Shown here piece by piece: positions 35,622 to 43,395 of a stretch of DNA of 64,000 bases. Every line of letters begins with the position of its first letter. The first letter of the stretch is position 1. Source of the stretch: Pseudooceanicola nanhaiensis (GTDB lineage: Bacteria; Pseudomonadota; Alphaproteobacteria; Rhodobacterales; Rhodobacteraceae); assembly GCF_020171315.1 (NCBI RefSeq), contig NZ_JAIUZP010000013.1:62001-126000 (forward strand), read 5' to 3'. The position numbers were made by a program, and so were the translations under genes. Under the pieces are notes generated by a model, which saw nothing but the letters and a program-made list of their open reading frames with translations, was not told the DNA's origin and ran no database searches.

Positions 35622-37058
35622 ATGCCCGACACCTATGCCCCGCAGCCTGCCTCCGAAGCCGAGCTCCCGCCCGCCCCGCTTTCGGTGATCATCGGGCTTC
35701 TGCTCGTCGGGAACATCCTCGTCAATTTCCTTCAGGGCCTCGGCGTGGGTGGGGTGACACCCCTGCTGGCGGATGTCTTCTTCATCGCGGTTCTGGTGCT
35801 TTTCGCCCCGCGCGTGCGCGGGTCGCGGCACGTGTTCCTCGCGGTGCTGATCCTGCTCACCGGCTATTGCCTGCTGGTCCTGCCCGATCCGATGCGCGTG
35901 CTGGGCCCCGCGCTTGCGCAGGGCAGTTTCATCATGGCCTTCTTCTGCGCCCTTGCCAGCCTCGAACATGTGGCGAAACGCTCGGCCGCGATCAGCCGCG
36001 CGGCGGCCTTCATCGCGAACCAGCCGCCGGGGCGGCGTTACCTCGCGCTCGGCTTCGGGACGCAGGTCTTTGCCCTGATGCTCAGCTATGGTGCGCTCTC
36101 GCTGCTCGGCACCATGGCGCGCCGCTCGGCCGAGCGGGAGCCGGTGCCCGAGGTGCGGGCGCTGCGCATCCGCCGGATGCTGCAGGGCGCGCAATGCGGC
36201 TTCAGCGCTTCGCTGTGCTGGTCCCCGCTGGCCTTCGCCACGGTGCTGACCTCCGCCCTCGTGCCCGGCGCCAACATCAATTCGGTGGTGCTCCATGGCC
36301 TCGGCTCGGCGCTGATCATCGTGGTGGCTGGCTGGCTGCTGGATCGCCGGTTGAAGGGCTCCCTGCCGGCGGGCACCGTCATCGCCCCGCCGGACCGGAC
36401 CGCGGCGCGGGATGTGCGTGCGCTCTGGCCGCTGCTCTGGCTTCTGGCCAGCGTGGCCATCCCGGCGGTGCTGCTGGACGTGATCTGGGGCATCCAGCCC
36501 GCGCGCGCGGTGCTGGGCCTCGTGCCGCTGATCGCCGGGTGCTGGGTGATGATCGAGGCGCGGCGCGGCGCGCGCCTGAGCGATCTGGCCCTGCGCAGCC
36601 GGTCCTTCGGTTTCGGCGATCTGCCCGGCTACAAGGGCGAGATCGTGCTGCTGAGCACGGCCGGTTTCATCGGCAGCGCCGCCGGGGCCCTGCTGGCGGG
36701 TGCCATCGCGGCGGCGGGCGTCGATCTGGGCGCGGTGCCCGCGCGGCTGCTCCTGGTGCTGCCCATCCTCCTCGTGCCGCTGGCGGGTCAGGCGGGCCTC
36801 AACCCGATCCTCTTCGTTTCGCTCTTCGCGCAGCTTCTGCCGAGCCCGGCAGAAATGGGCGTCACGCCGATTTCGCTCGTGCTGGCGCTGACCAGTGGCT
36901 GGGCGCTGACCGCGCCGACCTCGCCCTTCACGGCCTCGGTCATGATCATCTCGCGGCTCGGGGGGGTCACGCCGAAGGAAGTGGCCTTCAAGTGGAACGG
37001 CCCCTTCGTGGCCTGCGCGGCGCTTGCGCTTGCGATCTGGGTGCAGCTGCTGGCCTGA
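35622..37058 (+). CDS. Polytopic membrane protein, possible ion-coupled permease
   Basis: 478 residues with about 12 hydrophobic segments and no signal peptide. I do not recognise the family with certainty. The C-terminal part contains LALTSGWALTAPTSPFTASVMIISRLGG followed by an amphipathic stretch, which resembles the re-entrant hairpin plus helix arrangement of ion-transporter superfamily permeases (DASS, ArsB/NhaD, DctM). The middle contains GFSASLCWSPLAFATVLTSALVPG, a similar pattern, so there may be two repeats. Divergent placement from a semialdehyde dehydrogenase is compatible with organic-acid transport, but no substrate can be named. Confidence 0.75.
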   Translation: MPDTYAPQPASEAELPPAPLSVIIGLLLVGNILVNFLQGLGVGGVTPLLADVFFIAVLVLFAPRVRGSRHVFLAVLILLTGYCLLVLPDPMRVLGPALAQGSFIMAFFCALASLEHVAKRSAAISRAAAFIANQPPGRRYLALGFGTQVFALMLSYGALSLLGTMARRSAEREPVPEVRALRIRRMLQGAQCGFSASLCWSPLAFATVLTSALVPGANINSVVLHGLGSALIIVVAGWLLDRRLKGSLPAGTVIAPPDRTAARDVRALWPLLWLLASVAIPAVLLDVIWGIQPARAVLGLVPLIAGCWVMIEARRGARLSDLALRSRSFGFGDLPGYKGEIVLLSTAGFIGSAAGALLAGAIAAAGVDLGAVPARLLLVLPILLVPLAGQAGLNPILFVSLFAQLLPSPAEMGVTPISLVLALTSGWALTAPTSPFTASVMIISRLGGVTPKEVAFKWNGPFVACAALALAIWVQLLA

Positions 37059-37110
37059 GCGGTGCGCGCAGGCGATGGACAGCGCGCGGCGGGCCGGGTA
37101 GCACTTGGGC

Positions 37111-37338
37111 ATGGATGTGAAAGACGAACTCGACGCGGTCGGGCTGCTCTGCCCGCTGCCGGTGCTCAAGGCCCGCAAGCGCCTGTCGCAGATGGCGACC
37201 GGCGAGGTGCTGCGCATGCTGGCGGATGATCCCGCGGCGGTGATCGACGTGCCGCATTTCTGCAATGAAAGCGGCCACGAGATGATCGGCATGTCCGAGG
37301 ACGGCCCGGTCCAGATCTACCTGATCCGCTGCCGCTGA
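37111..37338 (+). CDS. TusA-family sulfur carrier
   Basis: 75 residues, the normal TusA/SirA size. Cys14 lies in the defining CPLP motif (GLLCPLPVLKARKRL), which carries persulfide sulfur. The C-terminal half, DVPHFCNESGHEM, is a normal TusA strand-helix. The ATG at 37111 gives the usual family start; an upstream TTG at 37105 would add two residues. It is convergent with the molybdenum-cofactor genes. A role passing sulfur toward molybdenum cofactor or FdhD-type chemistry is inferred from that neighbourhood. Confidence 0.9.
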   Translation: MDVKDELDAVGLLCPLPVLKARKRLSQMATGEVLRMLADDPAAVIDVPHFCNESGHEMIGMSEDGPVQIYLIRCR

Positions 37339-37358
37339 TGCGGCTCTGACACGGGCTT

Positions 37359-39506
37359 TTACCGCAGGCCGAGGGCGCTGTAGGGCAGGAAGCGGACCGG
37401 CGTGCCGGGGGAGACCTCCACCGCGCCGTCGGGCAGTTCCACCAGACCCTCCGCCCAGGACAACCCGCTGATCCGGCCCGATCCTTCGGAGGCAAAGACC
37501 TCGGCCCGCCCCTCCGCATCGAGCCTCGCGCGCAGGTATTCGCGGCGGCCCGGTTTCTTGCGCTTGGAGAAGGCGGCGGGGACGGTGAAGCCCTGCGGTG
37601 CCAGCCAGCCCGCGCCCGCAAGCAGCGAGAAGGCAGGCCGGGCGAAGATCAGCGCACAGACGAGCGCCGCCACCGGGTTGCCCGGCAGGCCGAAGACGGG
37701 TGTCCCTTGCCACAGCGCAAGGGCCAGCGGGCGGCCCGGTTTCAGCGCGATGCGCCAGCTGGACAGCGTGCCTTTCGCCCGTAACAGAGCCGAAACATGG
37801 TCCTCGTCCCCGGCAGAGGCGCCGCCGGAGGTGAGGATCACGTCACAGGCCTGCGCGCCCCGGTCGAGGCGGGCGGCGATCTCCTCCGCGTCGTCGCGGG
37901 CATGGCCGAGGTCGATGGCCTCGTAATCCCAGCCCTCGGCCAGCGAGAGCAGCATGGGCCGGTTCGCGTCCCAGATCTGGTGCGGCTTGGCGGGATCGGC
38001 CGGCGAGCCGATGATCTCGTCCCCGGTCGACAGCACACCCACGCGCAGAGGGCGATGCACCGTCACTTCGGCCACCCCAAGTGCCGACAGAAGCGCGAGG
38101 TCCGGCGCGCGCAGCCGGTGCCCGGCGGGCAGGGCGGGGCTGCCCTCGGTCACGTCCTCGCCGGCCTTGCGGGTGTTGGCGCGGGGCTTCACCGGCCCGT
38201 CGAAGGCCACGACGGCGCCATCGGTCGCGCAATCCTCCTCCAGCACCACGGTATCCACGCCCTCGGGCAGGATCGCCCCCGTCAGGATGCGGATCGCATA
38301 GCCCGCGGGCACGGCGGCCTCGAAGGGTTGCCCGGCAGCGGCGCGGCCCTCCACCAGCGGCAGGCGCTGGACGCCCTCGCCGGTGGCCTCATGGGCAAAG
38401 CCATAGCCATCTACGGCAGAGTTCGGGCGCGGCGGGTTGGAGCGGCGGGCGATCGTGTCGGCGGCCAGCACACGGCCCCGGGCCTGCGCGGTCGGGAGCA
38501 CCTCGGTGCCCGTTACCGGATGCAGCGCGGCACGCAACCGCTCCAGCGCCTCGTCCACCGGTACCCAGGACACGCCCTGCGGCATGGCAAAGCAATCGTC
38601 GCGCAGGCGCGGCGGGGTCAGCGTGCTGGCCTGCGCCAGCTTGGCGGCGGCGGCCAGTTCCTCTTCATGCCCAAGGCCCAAGATCCAGCCCTCCTCTCGG
38701 TCGCCCTCGCGGGTCAGTGCCTCCAGCCGCGCGGGCGGCAGGGCCCGGAGCGCGGCAGCAAGGAGGCGCACCTGCGCGCGGTCCTTGATCTCCCCCGGTT
38801 CTGCAAGCAAGCGGATGGTCTTGGCAAGGAGGGAGGGGAAGATTTCCACCAGCGTCAGGGGCGTGGCGCGGTCCTCGAAGGGTCGGACGGAGAGGGCGGG
38901 GCCGAAGTGCTGGCGCAACCGGTGCAGGCGGGGCAGGCCAAGCAGGCTCTGCGAGCCGACGGAGCCGGTGGTGTAGAGCTTCCACACGCTCTGCGCGCCC
39001 GGCACGCGCGCCTCGCATTCCCGCCGTTCCGCCATACCATGCCCGTGCCGGGCGGTGCCCTTGTCCGGCAGGCCGGGGAGGTCGCGTGTGGCGGGACGGC
39101 CCCAGAAGGGACCGACACCGGGGAACCGGGCGTTCAGCGCGGCAGCGACCTCGAACCGGTTGTTGGCATTGTCGGGCGCATCCTCGATCCGCGCGGCCAG
39201 AGCGGCCCAGACGGCGAGGGGATCGGCACTGCCGGTGAGCGCCTCGGCAAAGCCGCGCGGGTAGCCGAAGGCGAAATCGAACCCCGCCAGCACCCGCCGC
39301 CCGGCGGCGATTTCTGTCTCGAACATGCGTTTCAGAGCCTGATACGCGTCCTCACGCCCCCGGTGGTAGTGGCAGGTGATCGCCTCGGCGCGGGCAATGG
39401 CGATCCAGATCGCATCGGCCGAGGGTCGCACGGGAGAGAGCGCGGCCCGGGCGGACCAGTCGACGATGACGATGGTGTCGAACCCGGAGGCGCCGGTATC
39501 TGTCAC
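37359..39506 (-). CDS. Fusion of an N-terminal DUF429-like domain with molybdopterin molybdotransferase (MoeA)
   Basis: 715 residues, about 300 more than ordinary MoeA. Residues 1-300 have an actin/RNase H-like look: FDTIVIVDWSARAA at the start, LAGFDFAFGYPRGFAEAL near residues 73-90, and LVEIFPSLLAK near 219. From about 303 the MoeA part follows: NSAVDGYGFA, LTGAILPEGVDTVVLEEDC, STGDEI, GGASAGDEDH and FGLPGNPVA. MoeA inserts molybdate into adenylated molybdopterin. The start is a GTG overlapping the MobB stop (GTGA). The role of the extra domain is unknown; a nuclease or nucleotide-handling function is only a fold-based guess. Confidence 0.85.
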   Translation of the reverse strand: MTDTGASGFDTIVIVDWSARAALSPVRPSADAIWIAIARAEAITCHYHRGREDAYQALKRMFETEIAAGRRVLAGFDFAFGYPRGFAEALTGSADPLAVWAALAARIEDAPDNANNRFEVAAALNARFPGVGPFWGRPATRDLPGLPDKGTARHGHGMAERRECEARVPGAQSVWKLYTTGSVGSQSLLGLPRLHRLRQHFGPALSVRPFEDRATPLTLVEIFPSLLAKTIRLLAEPGEIKDRAQVRLLAAALRALPPARLEALTREGDREEGWILGLGHEEELAAAAKLAQASTLTPPRLRDDCFAMPQGVSWVPVDEALERLRAALHPVTGTEVLPTAQARGRVLAADTIARRSNPPRPNSAVDGYGFAHEATGEGVQRLPLVEGRAAAGQPFEAAVPAGYAIRILTGAILPEGVDTVVLEEDCATDGAVVAFDGPVKPRANTRKAGEDVTEGSPALPAGHRLRAPDLALLSALGVAEVTVHRPLRVGVLSTGDEIIGSPADPAKPHQIWDANRPMLLSLAEGWDYEAIDLGHARDDAEEIAARLDRGAQACDVILTSGGASAGDEDHVSALLRAKGTLSSWRIALKPGRPLALALWQGTPVFGLPGNPVAALVCALIFARPAFSLLAGAGWLAPQGFTVPAAFSKRKKPGRREYLRARLDAEGRAEVFASEGSGRISGLSWAEGLVELPDGAVEVSPGTPVRFLPYSALGLR

Positions 39507-39994
39507 AAGCCCAGATCACGTGCGATGAAATCCGCGATTGTCGCGGTGTCATCCAGATCGAAACGGGGCAGGGCGGTCTCCACTGGGCTGTCGGCGGCCA
39601 CGGCGCGGATGCTGGGGTTCTCGCCCGCCAGCAGGGCCTTGCCGGTCTCTGCGCGGTGGGCCTCGACCTTGGGATGGGGCGCGGACTTGTAGCCCTCGAT
39701 CAGCACCAGATCGACCGGCGAGAGGCGGGTCAGCAGCTCCTCCAGCGGCGGTTCGGGCGCATCGCGAAGCTCCGCCATCAGGGCCCAGCGATGGGGCGAG
39801 GCCAGAAGCACCTCGCGCGCGCCCGCCTGACGGTGGCGGTGGCTGTCGGTGCCGGGCTGGTCCACATCCGTCGTGTGATGCGCATGCTTGATCGTCGAGA
39901 CGGAGAGCCCGCGGGCGGTGAATTCCGCCACCAGCCGCTCCATCAGCCCGGTCTTGCCCGCGTTCTTCCAGCCGGTGACGCCATAGACCTTCAT
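39503..39994 (-). CDS. mobB: Molybdopterin-guanine dinucleotide biosynthesis protein B
   Basis: 163 residues with the MobB P-loop near the N-terminus (GWKNAGKTGLMERLVAEF) and HTTDVDQPGTDSHRHRQAGA, the conserved histidine-rich block after it. VDLVLIEGYK completes the nucleotide site. MobB binds GTP and assists MobA. It overlaps mobA upstream (ATGA) and the MoeA fusion downstream (GTGA), a fully coupled set. Confidence 0.93.
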   Translation of the reverse strand: MKVYGVTGWKNAGKTGLMERLVAEFTARGLSVSTIKHAHHTTDVDQPGTDSHRHRQAGAREVLLASPHRWALMAELRDAPEPPLEELLTRLSPVDLVLIEGYKSAPHPKVEAHRAETGKALLAGENPSIRAVAADSPVETALPRFDLDDTATIADFIARDLGL

Positions 39995-40641
39995 GCCGCC
40001 CCCGCCCGGACGAGGGTTTCGGCATGGGCCAGGTCTTCGGGCGTGTTCACGTTGAAGAAGGGATCGAAGGGCTCGGCCGGGAAGAGCGCCTCACCCGCGC
40101 CATGGCCGTCGGTCCAGACGATGACCTTGCGCAGCCCGTCCTGCAGCGCCGCGCGCAGGTCATCGCGCAGCGCCACGGGCCAGAGGCCGAAGGTCGGATG
40201 TCGGTTCACCCGCTTGCCGCCGCCGGATTTCAGCACCTCCGCGCCGGAGCGCGGCGTGGCGGCAAGGGCCAGCGGATGGGCCGCGCCCTCGGCGGCAAGC
40301 AGGAGGCGGGGGACAAGATCGCAGGGGAAGAAGGGCGTGTCGCCCGCCACGGTGACGATGCTTTCCGCCCCTTGCTCCGCGGCCCAGTCGAGCCCGGCGA
40401 GGACCCCGGCCAGCGGCCCGGCAAAGCCCGCGATACTGTCGGCCACGACGGGCAGGCCGAGGGCGTCAAACCGCGCGGGATCGCCGTTGGCGTTGAGCGC
40501 GATGGCCTCCACCTGCGGCTCCAGCCGGGCCACGATCCGGCGCAGCAGGCTCTCGCCGCCCACTTCCAGCAGCGCCTTGTCGCCGCCGCCCATGCGCGTG
40601 GCGAGGCCGCCCGCGAGGATCACACCGAGGGGTTGTTTCAT
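39991..40641 (-). CDS. mobA: Molybdenum cofactor guanylyltransferase
   Basis: 216 residues. The N-terminal nucleotidyltransferase motif LAGGLATRMGGGDKALLEV is followed by VAGDTPFFPCDLV, where the Asp coordinates metal. It transfers GMP from GTP to molybdopterin-molybdate, producing the bis-MGD cofactor used by DMSO reductase family enzymes, including formate dehydrogenases. The start at 40641 overlaps the FdhD stop by four bases, and conserved sequence begins at residue 5. Confidence 0.93.
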   Translation of the reverse strand: MKQPLGVILAGGLATRMGGGDKALLEVGGESLLRRIVARLEPQVEAIALNANGDPARFDALGLPVVADSIAGFAGPLAGVLAGLDWAAEQGAESIVTVAGDTPFFPCDLVPRLLLAAEGAAHPLALAATPRSGAEVLKSGGGKRVNRHPTFGLWPVALRDDLRAALQDGLRKVIVWTDGHGAGEALFPAEPFDPFFNVNTPEDLAHAETLVRAGAA

Positions 40642-41516
40642 GCGTCTTCTCCGGCGCTCTTGCGGCGCGATTTGCGGCTGTCTTCGGGGATCGATGCCGG
40701 GTCCACGTCGCGGATCAGGCGGTCTTCGCCCGAGAGGCAGACGAACCGCTGGCCGCGCATCCGACCGATCAGGGTCAGCCCGACCTGCCGCGCGATCTCG
40801 ACCCCCCATGCGGTGAAGCCGGAGCGGGAGGCCAGCACCGGGATGCCCATCATCGCGGTCTTGATCACCATCTCGGAGGTCAGCCGCCCGGTGGTGTAGA
40901 GGATCTTGTCCGCCGCGCCCACGTCATGGCGGAACATGAAGCCCGCGATCTTGTCCACGGCGTTGTGGCGGCCCACGTCCTCCATGTAGACCAGCGGGCG
41001 ATCCTCCTGACACAGCACCGTGCCATGGATCGCGCCTGCCTCGAGGTAGAGCGAGGGCGTGGTGTTGATCTGCCGGGCGAGGGCATAGAGCCAGCTGGTG
41101 CGCACCTTCGTCGCGGGCAGCTCCAGCCCCTCCAGCCCCTCCATCATGTCGCCGAAGACCGTCCCCACGGCACAGCCGGAGGTGCGGGTCTTCTTCTGCA
41201 TCTTCTCCTCGTAGCTGGTCTGACGCTCGGTCCGCACCACGACGGTTTCGATCTCCTCGTCGTAATCGACGCCGGTCAGCACGTCATCGGCGAGCAGCAT
41301 GCCCTGGTTCCGCAGGAAGCCGAGGGCGAGGTAATCCGGGTAGTCGCCGATGGTCATGGCGGTGACCACCTCCTGCCGGTTCAGGTAGATGGTGAGCGGG
41401 CGTTCCTCCACCACGGCGATCTCGGTCTCGGCGCCGGTCTGGTCGAAGCCGGTGACCCGCCGGGTCAGGCCGGGGGCGTTGGGATCGGGCAAGAGGGGCA
41501 GGGGGGGCACGGGCAT
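40638..41516 (-). CDS. fdhD: Formate dehydrogenase accessory sulfurtransferase FdhD
   Basis: 292 residues. FdhD moves sulfur from a cysteine desulfurase to the molybdenum cofactor of formate dehydrogenase. The catalytic loop reads KTRTSGCAVGT, with Cys115. In many FdhD proteins this is CxxC (CGVCG); here the second Cys is Gly, while the essential first Cys is kept. GAIHGTVLCQEDRPLVYMEDVGRHNAVDKIAG is the conserved core. The start at 41516 begins MPVPPLPLLPD. No formate dehydrogenase structural gene is in the window, so it must act in trans. Confidence 0.92.
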   Translation of the reverse strand: MPVPPLPLLPDPNAPGLTRRVTGFDQTGAETEIAVVEERPLTIYLNRQEVVTAMTIGDYPDYLALGFLRNQGMLLADDVLTGVDYDEEIETVVVRTERQTSYEEKMQKKTRTSGCAVGTVFGDMMEGLEGLELPATKVRTSWLYALARQINTTPSLYLEAGAIHGTVLCQEDRPLVYMEDVGRHNAVDKIAGFMFRHDVGAADKILYTTGRLTSEMVIKTAMMGIPVLASRSGFTAWGVEIARQVGLTLIGRMRGQRFVCLSGEDRLIRDVDPASIPEDSRKSRRKSAGEDA

Positions 41517-41622
41517 GAAGCCTCCGGGTCGCAATCTCGTGTCGCGGACGCCGTGCGGCGTCTCTTTTCGGCGCAGGGCACATCTTGTATGCCCGTGGGG
41601 CGAGAGGCAAGAGGAGCCGCCG

Positions 41623-42123
41623 ATGCTGGGATATGTCAGTGCCGCCGGACAGGGCGAGGCGGACGAGCTGATCCGCGCCGTGGCCACGCGGTTGCGCGGG
41701 CAGGGGCTGCGGCTGGCCGGGGCGGTTCAGGTGAACCTCGAGACCGACCCGGCGCATAAATGCAGGATGGATCTGCACATCCTCTCGGGCACCGAGGTGG
41801 TGCGCATCTCGCAGGACCTCGGCACGCTGGCACAGGGCTGCCGGCTGGATCCGGAGGGGCTGGAGCGCGCCGTGGGGCTGGTGCAGGCGGCGCTGGCCGA
41901 GGGCGCGGATCTCGTCATCGTGAACAAATACGGCAAGCAGGAGATCGGCGGGCGCGGCTTCCGCCCGGTGATCAACGAGGCGCTCGGCGCAGGGGTGCCG
42001 GTGCTGACGGCGGTGAACCCGGACAATATCGCGGCCTTCGAGGCCTACGCCGAAGGCATGGGCGAGGCGCTGCCGCCGGAGGAAGACGCGGTGCTCGACT
42101 GGGTGGCGCGGGTCCGGGCCTGA
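41623..42123 (+). CDS. DUF2478 family protein
   Basis: 166 residues, preceded by GAGGAG. DUF2478 proteins resemble P-loop nucleotidases and usually occur near molybdenum transport or cofactor genes; here it is divergent from fdhD. Visible features are MLGYVSAAGQGEADELI, LILSGTEVVRISQDLG-type strands, LVIVNKYGKQEIGGRGF and VPVLTAVNP. I see no classical Walker A at the N-terminus. The molecular function is unknown; a link to molybdenum enzymes is inference from position. Confidence 0.8.
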   Translation: MLGYVSAAGQGEADELIRAVATRLRGQGLRLAGAVQVNLETDPAHKCRMDLHILSGTEVVRISQDLGTLAQGCRLDPEGLERAVGLVQAALAEGADLVIVNKYGKQEIGGRGFRPVINEALGAGVPVLTAVNPDNIAAFEAYAEGMGEALPPEEDAVLDWVARVRA

Positions 42124-42130
42124 GGTTGGG

Positions 42131-42224
42131 CCTGAGATTGGCCTGACATTTGTCTGAAGCGGCGGCCTGACATCGGACCTGACACGCGGGCCCTGACATT
42201 GGTCCTGTCACTGGGACCCTGACG
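42131..42224. repeat. Degenerate tandem array of CTGACAT-like units
   Basis: Eight CCTGAnnn units start at 42131, 42142, 42153, 42166, 42178, 42192, 42204 and 42218, spaced 11-14 bases. Their cores are CTGAGAT, CTGACAT, CTGAAGC, CTGACAT, CTGACAC, CTGACAT, CTGTCAC and CTGACGC. The 11-base period of the first three, and the core, resemble PHO-box half-sites (CTGTCAT with a four-base spacer), though the match is imperfect. The array begins at the DUF2478 stop and ends 125 bases before the bestrophin-like gene. Confidence 0.55.
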
Positions 42225-42348
42225 CTGGGGCCGCGCGCGACGCGCTGCCATGCAGCGCCGCCATGAGACCCATGCGCCTGCGGGCCTTGCCCGAGGACGG
42301 CGGCGGCGATAGCGAGGGCTGTTGCCGCTCTGCCGAAAGGTATCCCCC

Positions 42349-43200
42349 ATGATCATCCGCAAACGTCCCAGCATGCTGGCGCTCTTCTTCGTGCTGCGCG
42401 GATCCGTGATCCAGCAGATCTGGGTGCAGGTGGTCTTCGTGGTGCTGATCTCCATCGGCGTGGTCTATGCGCATCGCAACCTGCCGGGCCTCGTGCCCTC
42501 GGTCGATCCGGCGCCCTTTGCCATGATCGGGATTGCGCTGTCGATCTTCCTCAGCTTCCGCAACAGCGCCTGCTATGACCGCTGGTGGGAGGCGCGCAAG
42601 CTCTGGGGGCTGATGATCCAGTCCGCGCGCGACATCCTGCGCCAGACCATCGTGCTGGAGGGGACGGAGGCGCGGCGCGTGCTGCTGATGGCGGTGATCG
42701 ACTACGCCCGCCGCTCGGGCGCGCAGCTGCGCGGGCAGGGCGGTGCGGCCACGGCGGACGAGGCGCTGACCGAGGCCGGGCGGATCGTCTCGACGCTGGA
42801 GCGGGACGGGCGGCTGACCGCGCCCGAGACGCTGGTGCTGCACGAGAGCCTGAACCGCATGGCCGCGGCCCACCTCGGCTGCGAACGGCTGGCAAGCACC
42901 CCGGTGCCCTTCGCCTACATGCTGCTGCTGCATCGCACCGCCTATATCTACTGCGTGATCCTGCCCTTCGGCTTTGCCGATACGCTGGGATGGGTCGCGC
43001 CCTTTGCCGCCGGGCTGGTGGCCTATGCCTTCTTCGGCCTCGACGCGTTGGCCGAGGAGCTGGAGATGCCCTTTGCCCGGGGCCAGAACGCCATGCCGCT
43101 GACCGCCTATGCGACCCATATCGAGATCTCCCTGCGCCGGGGTCTGGGAGAGACCGACCTGCCCGAGATACCAAAGCCGGTGGATTTCGAGCTGACCTGA
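42349..43200 (+). CDS. Bestrophin-like (UPF0187) membrane protein
   Basis: 283 residues. SIFLSFRNSACYDRWWEARKLWG is the hallmark of bacterial bestrophin-family proteins, with about four membrane helices around it. LPFGFADTLGWVAPFAAGLVAYAFFGLDALAEELEMPFA is the second conserved block. Family members form pentameric ion channels. The start at 42349 follows GAAAGG. It lies beside the lipid-remodelling genes but separated by 195 bases, so a shared role is not established. The repeat array upstream may regulate it. Confidence 0.88.
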   Translation: MIIRKRPSMLALFFVLRGSVIQQIWVQVVFVVLISIGVVYAHRNLPGLVPSVDPAPFAMIGIALSIFLSFRNSACYDRWWEARKLWGLMIQSARDILRQTIVLEGTEARRVLLMAVIDYARRSGAQLRGQGGAATADEALTEAGRIVSTLERDGRLTAPETLVLHESLNRMAAAHLGCERLASTPVPFAYMLLLHRTAYIYCVILPFGFADTLGWVAPFAAGLVAYAFFGLDALAEELEMPFARGQNAMPLTAYATHIEISLRRGLGETDLPEIPKPVDFELT

Positions 43201-43328
43201 GGCTCTGAACGGCCCGTTAGAGACGGTTTTGCCTTCGCGAAGGGGCCGCCTCCCTGCGGCCTGCGAGGGGCGCCTGATCGCGGCAGGCGCGCAGCCCTCA
43301 CCGCAGATTTCACGGTTCCGATACCCCG

Positions 43329-43346
43329 GCGTCATGAAATCATCAC
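43329..43346 (+). promoter_or_regulatory. Weak PHO-box candidate before the PlcP-like gene
   Basis: GCGTCAT-GAAA-TCATCAC fits the PHO-box layout of two seven-base repeats with an AT-rich four-base spacer. It agrees with CTGTCAT/CTGTCAC at about 9 of 14 positions. It lies 50 bases upstream of the PlcP-like start. The match is modest and could be chance. Confidence 0.3.
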
Positions 43347-43395
43347 CTCCGAGGCGCATCTGTCGCTGCAACTGCAAACGACCGGTTCCAAGGCT

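Noticed and set aside
42131-42224. The CTGACAT repeats as a CRISPR array
   Set aside because: Units are only 11-14 bases apart and degenerate, with no spacer of normal length and no cas genes in the window.
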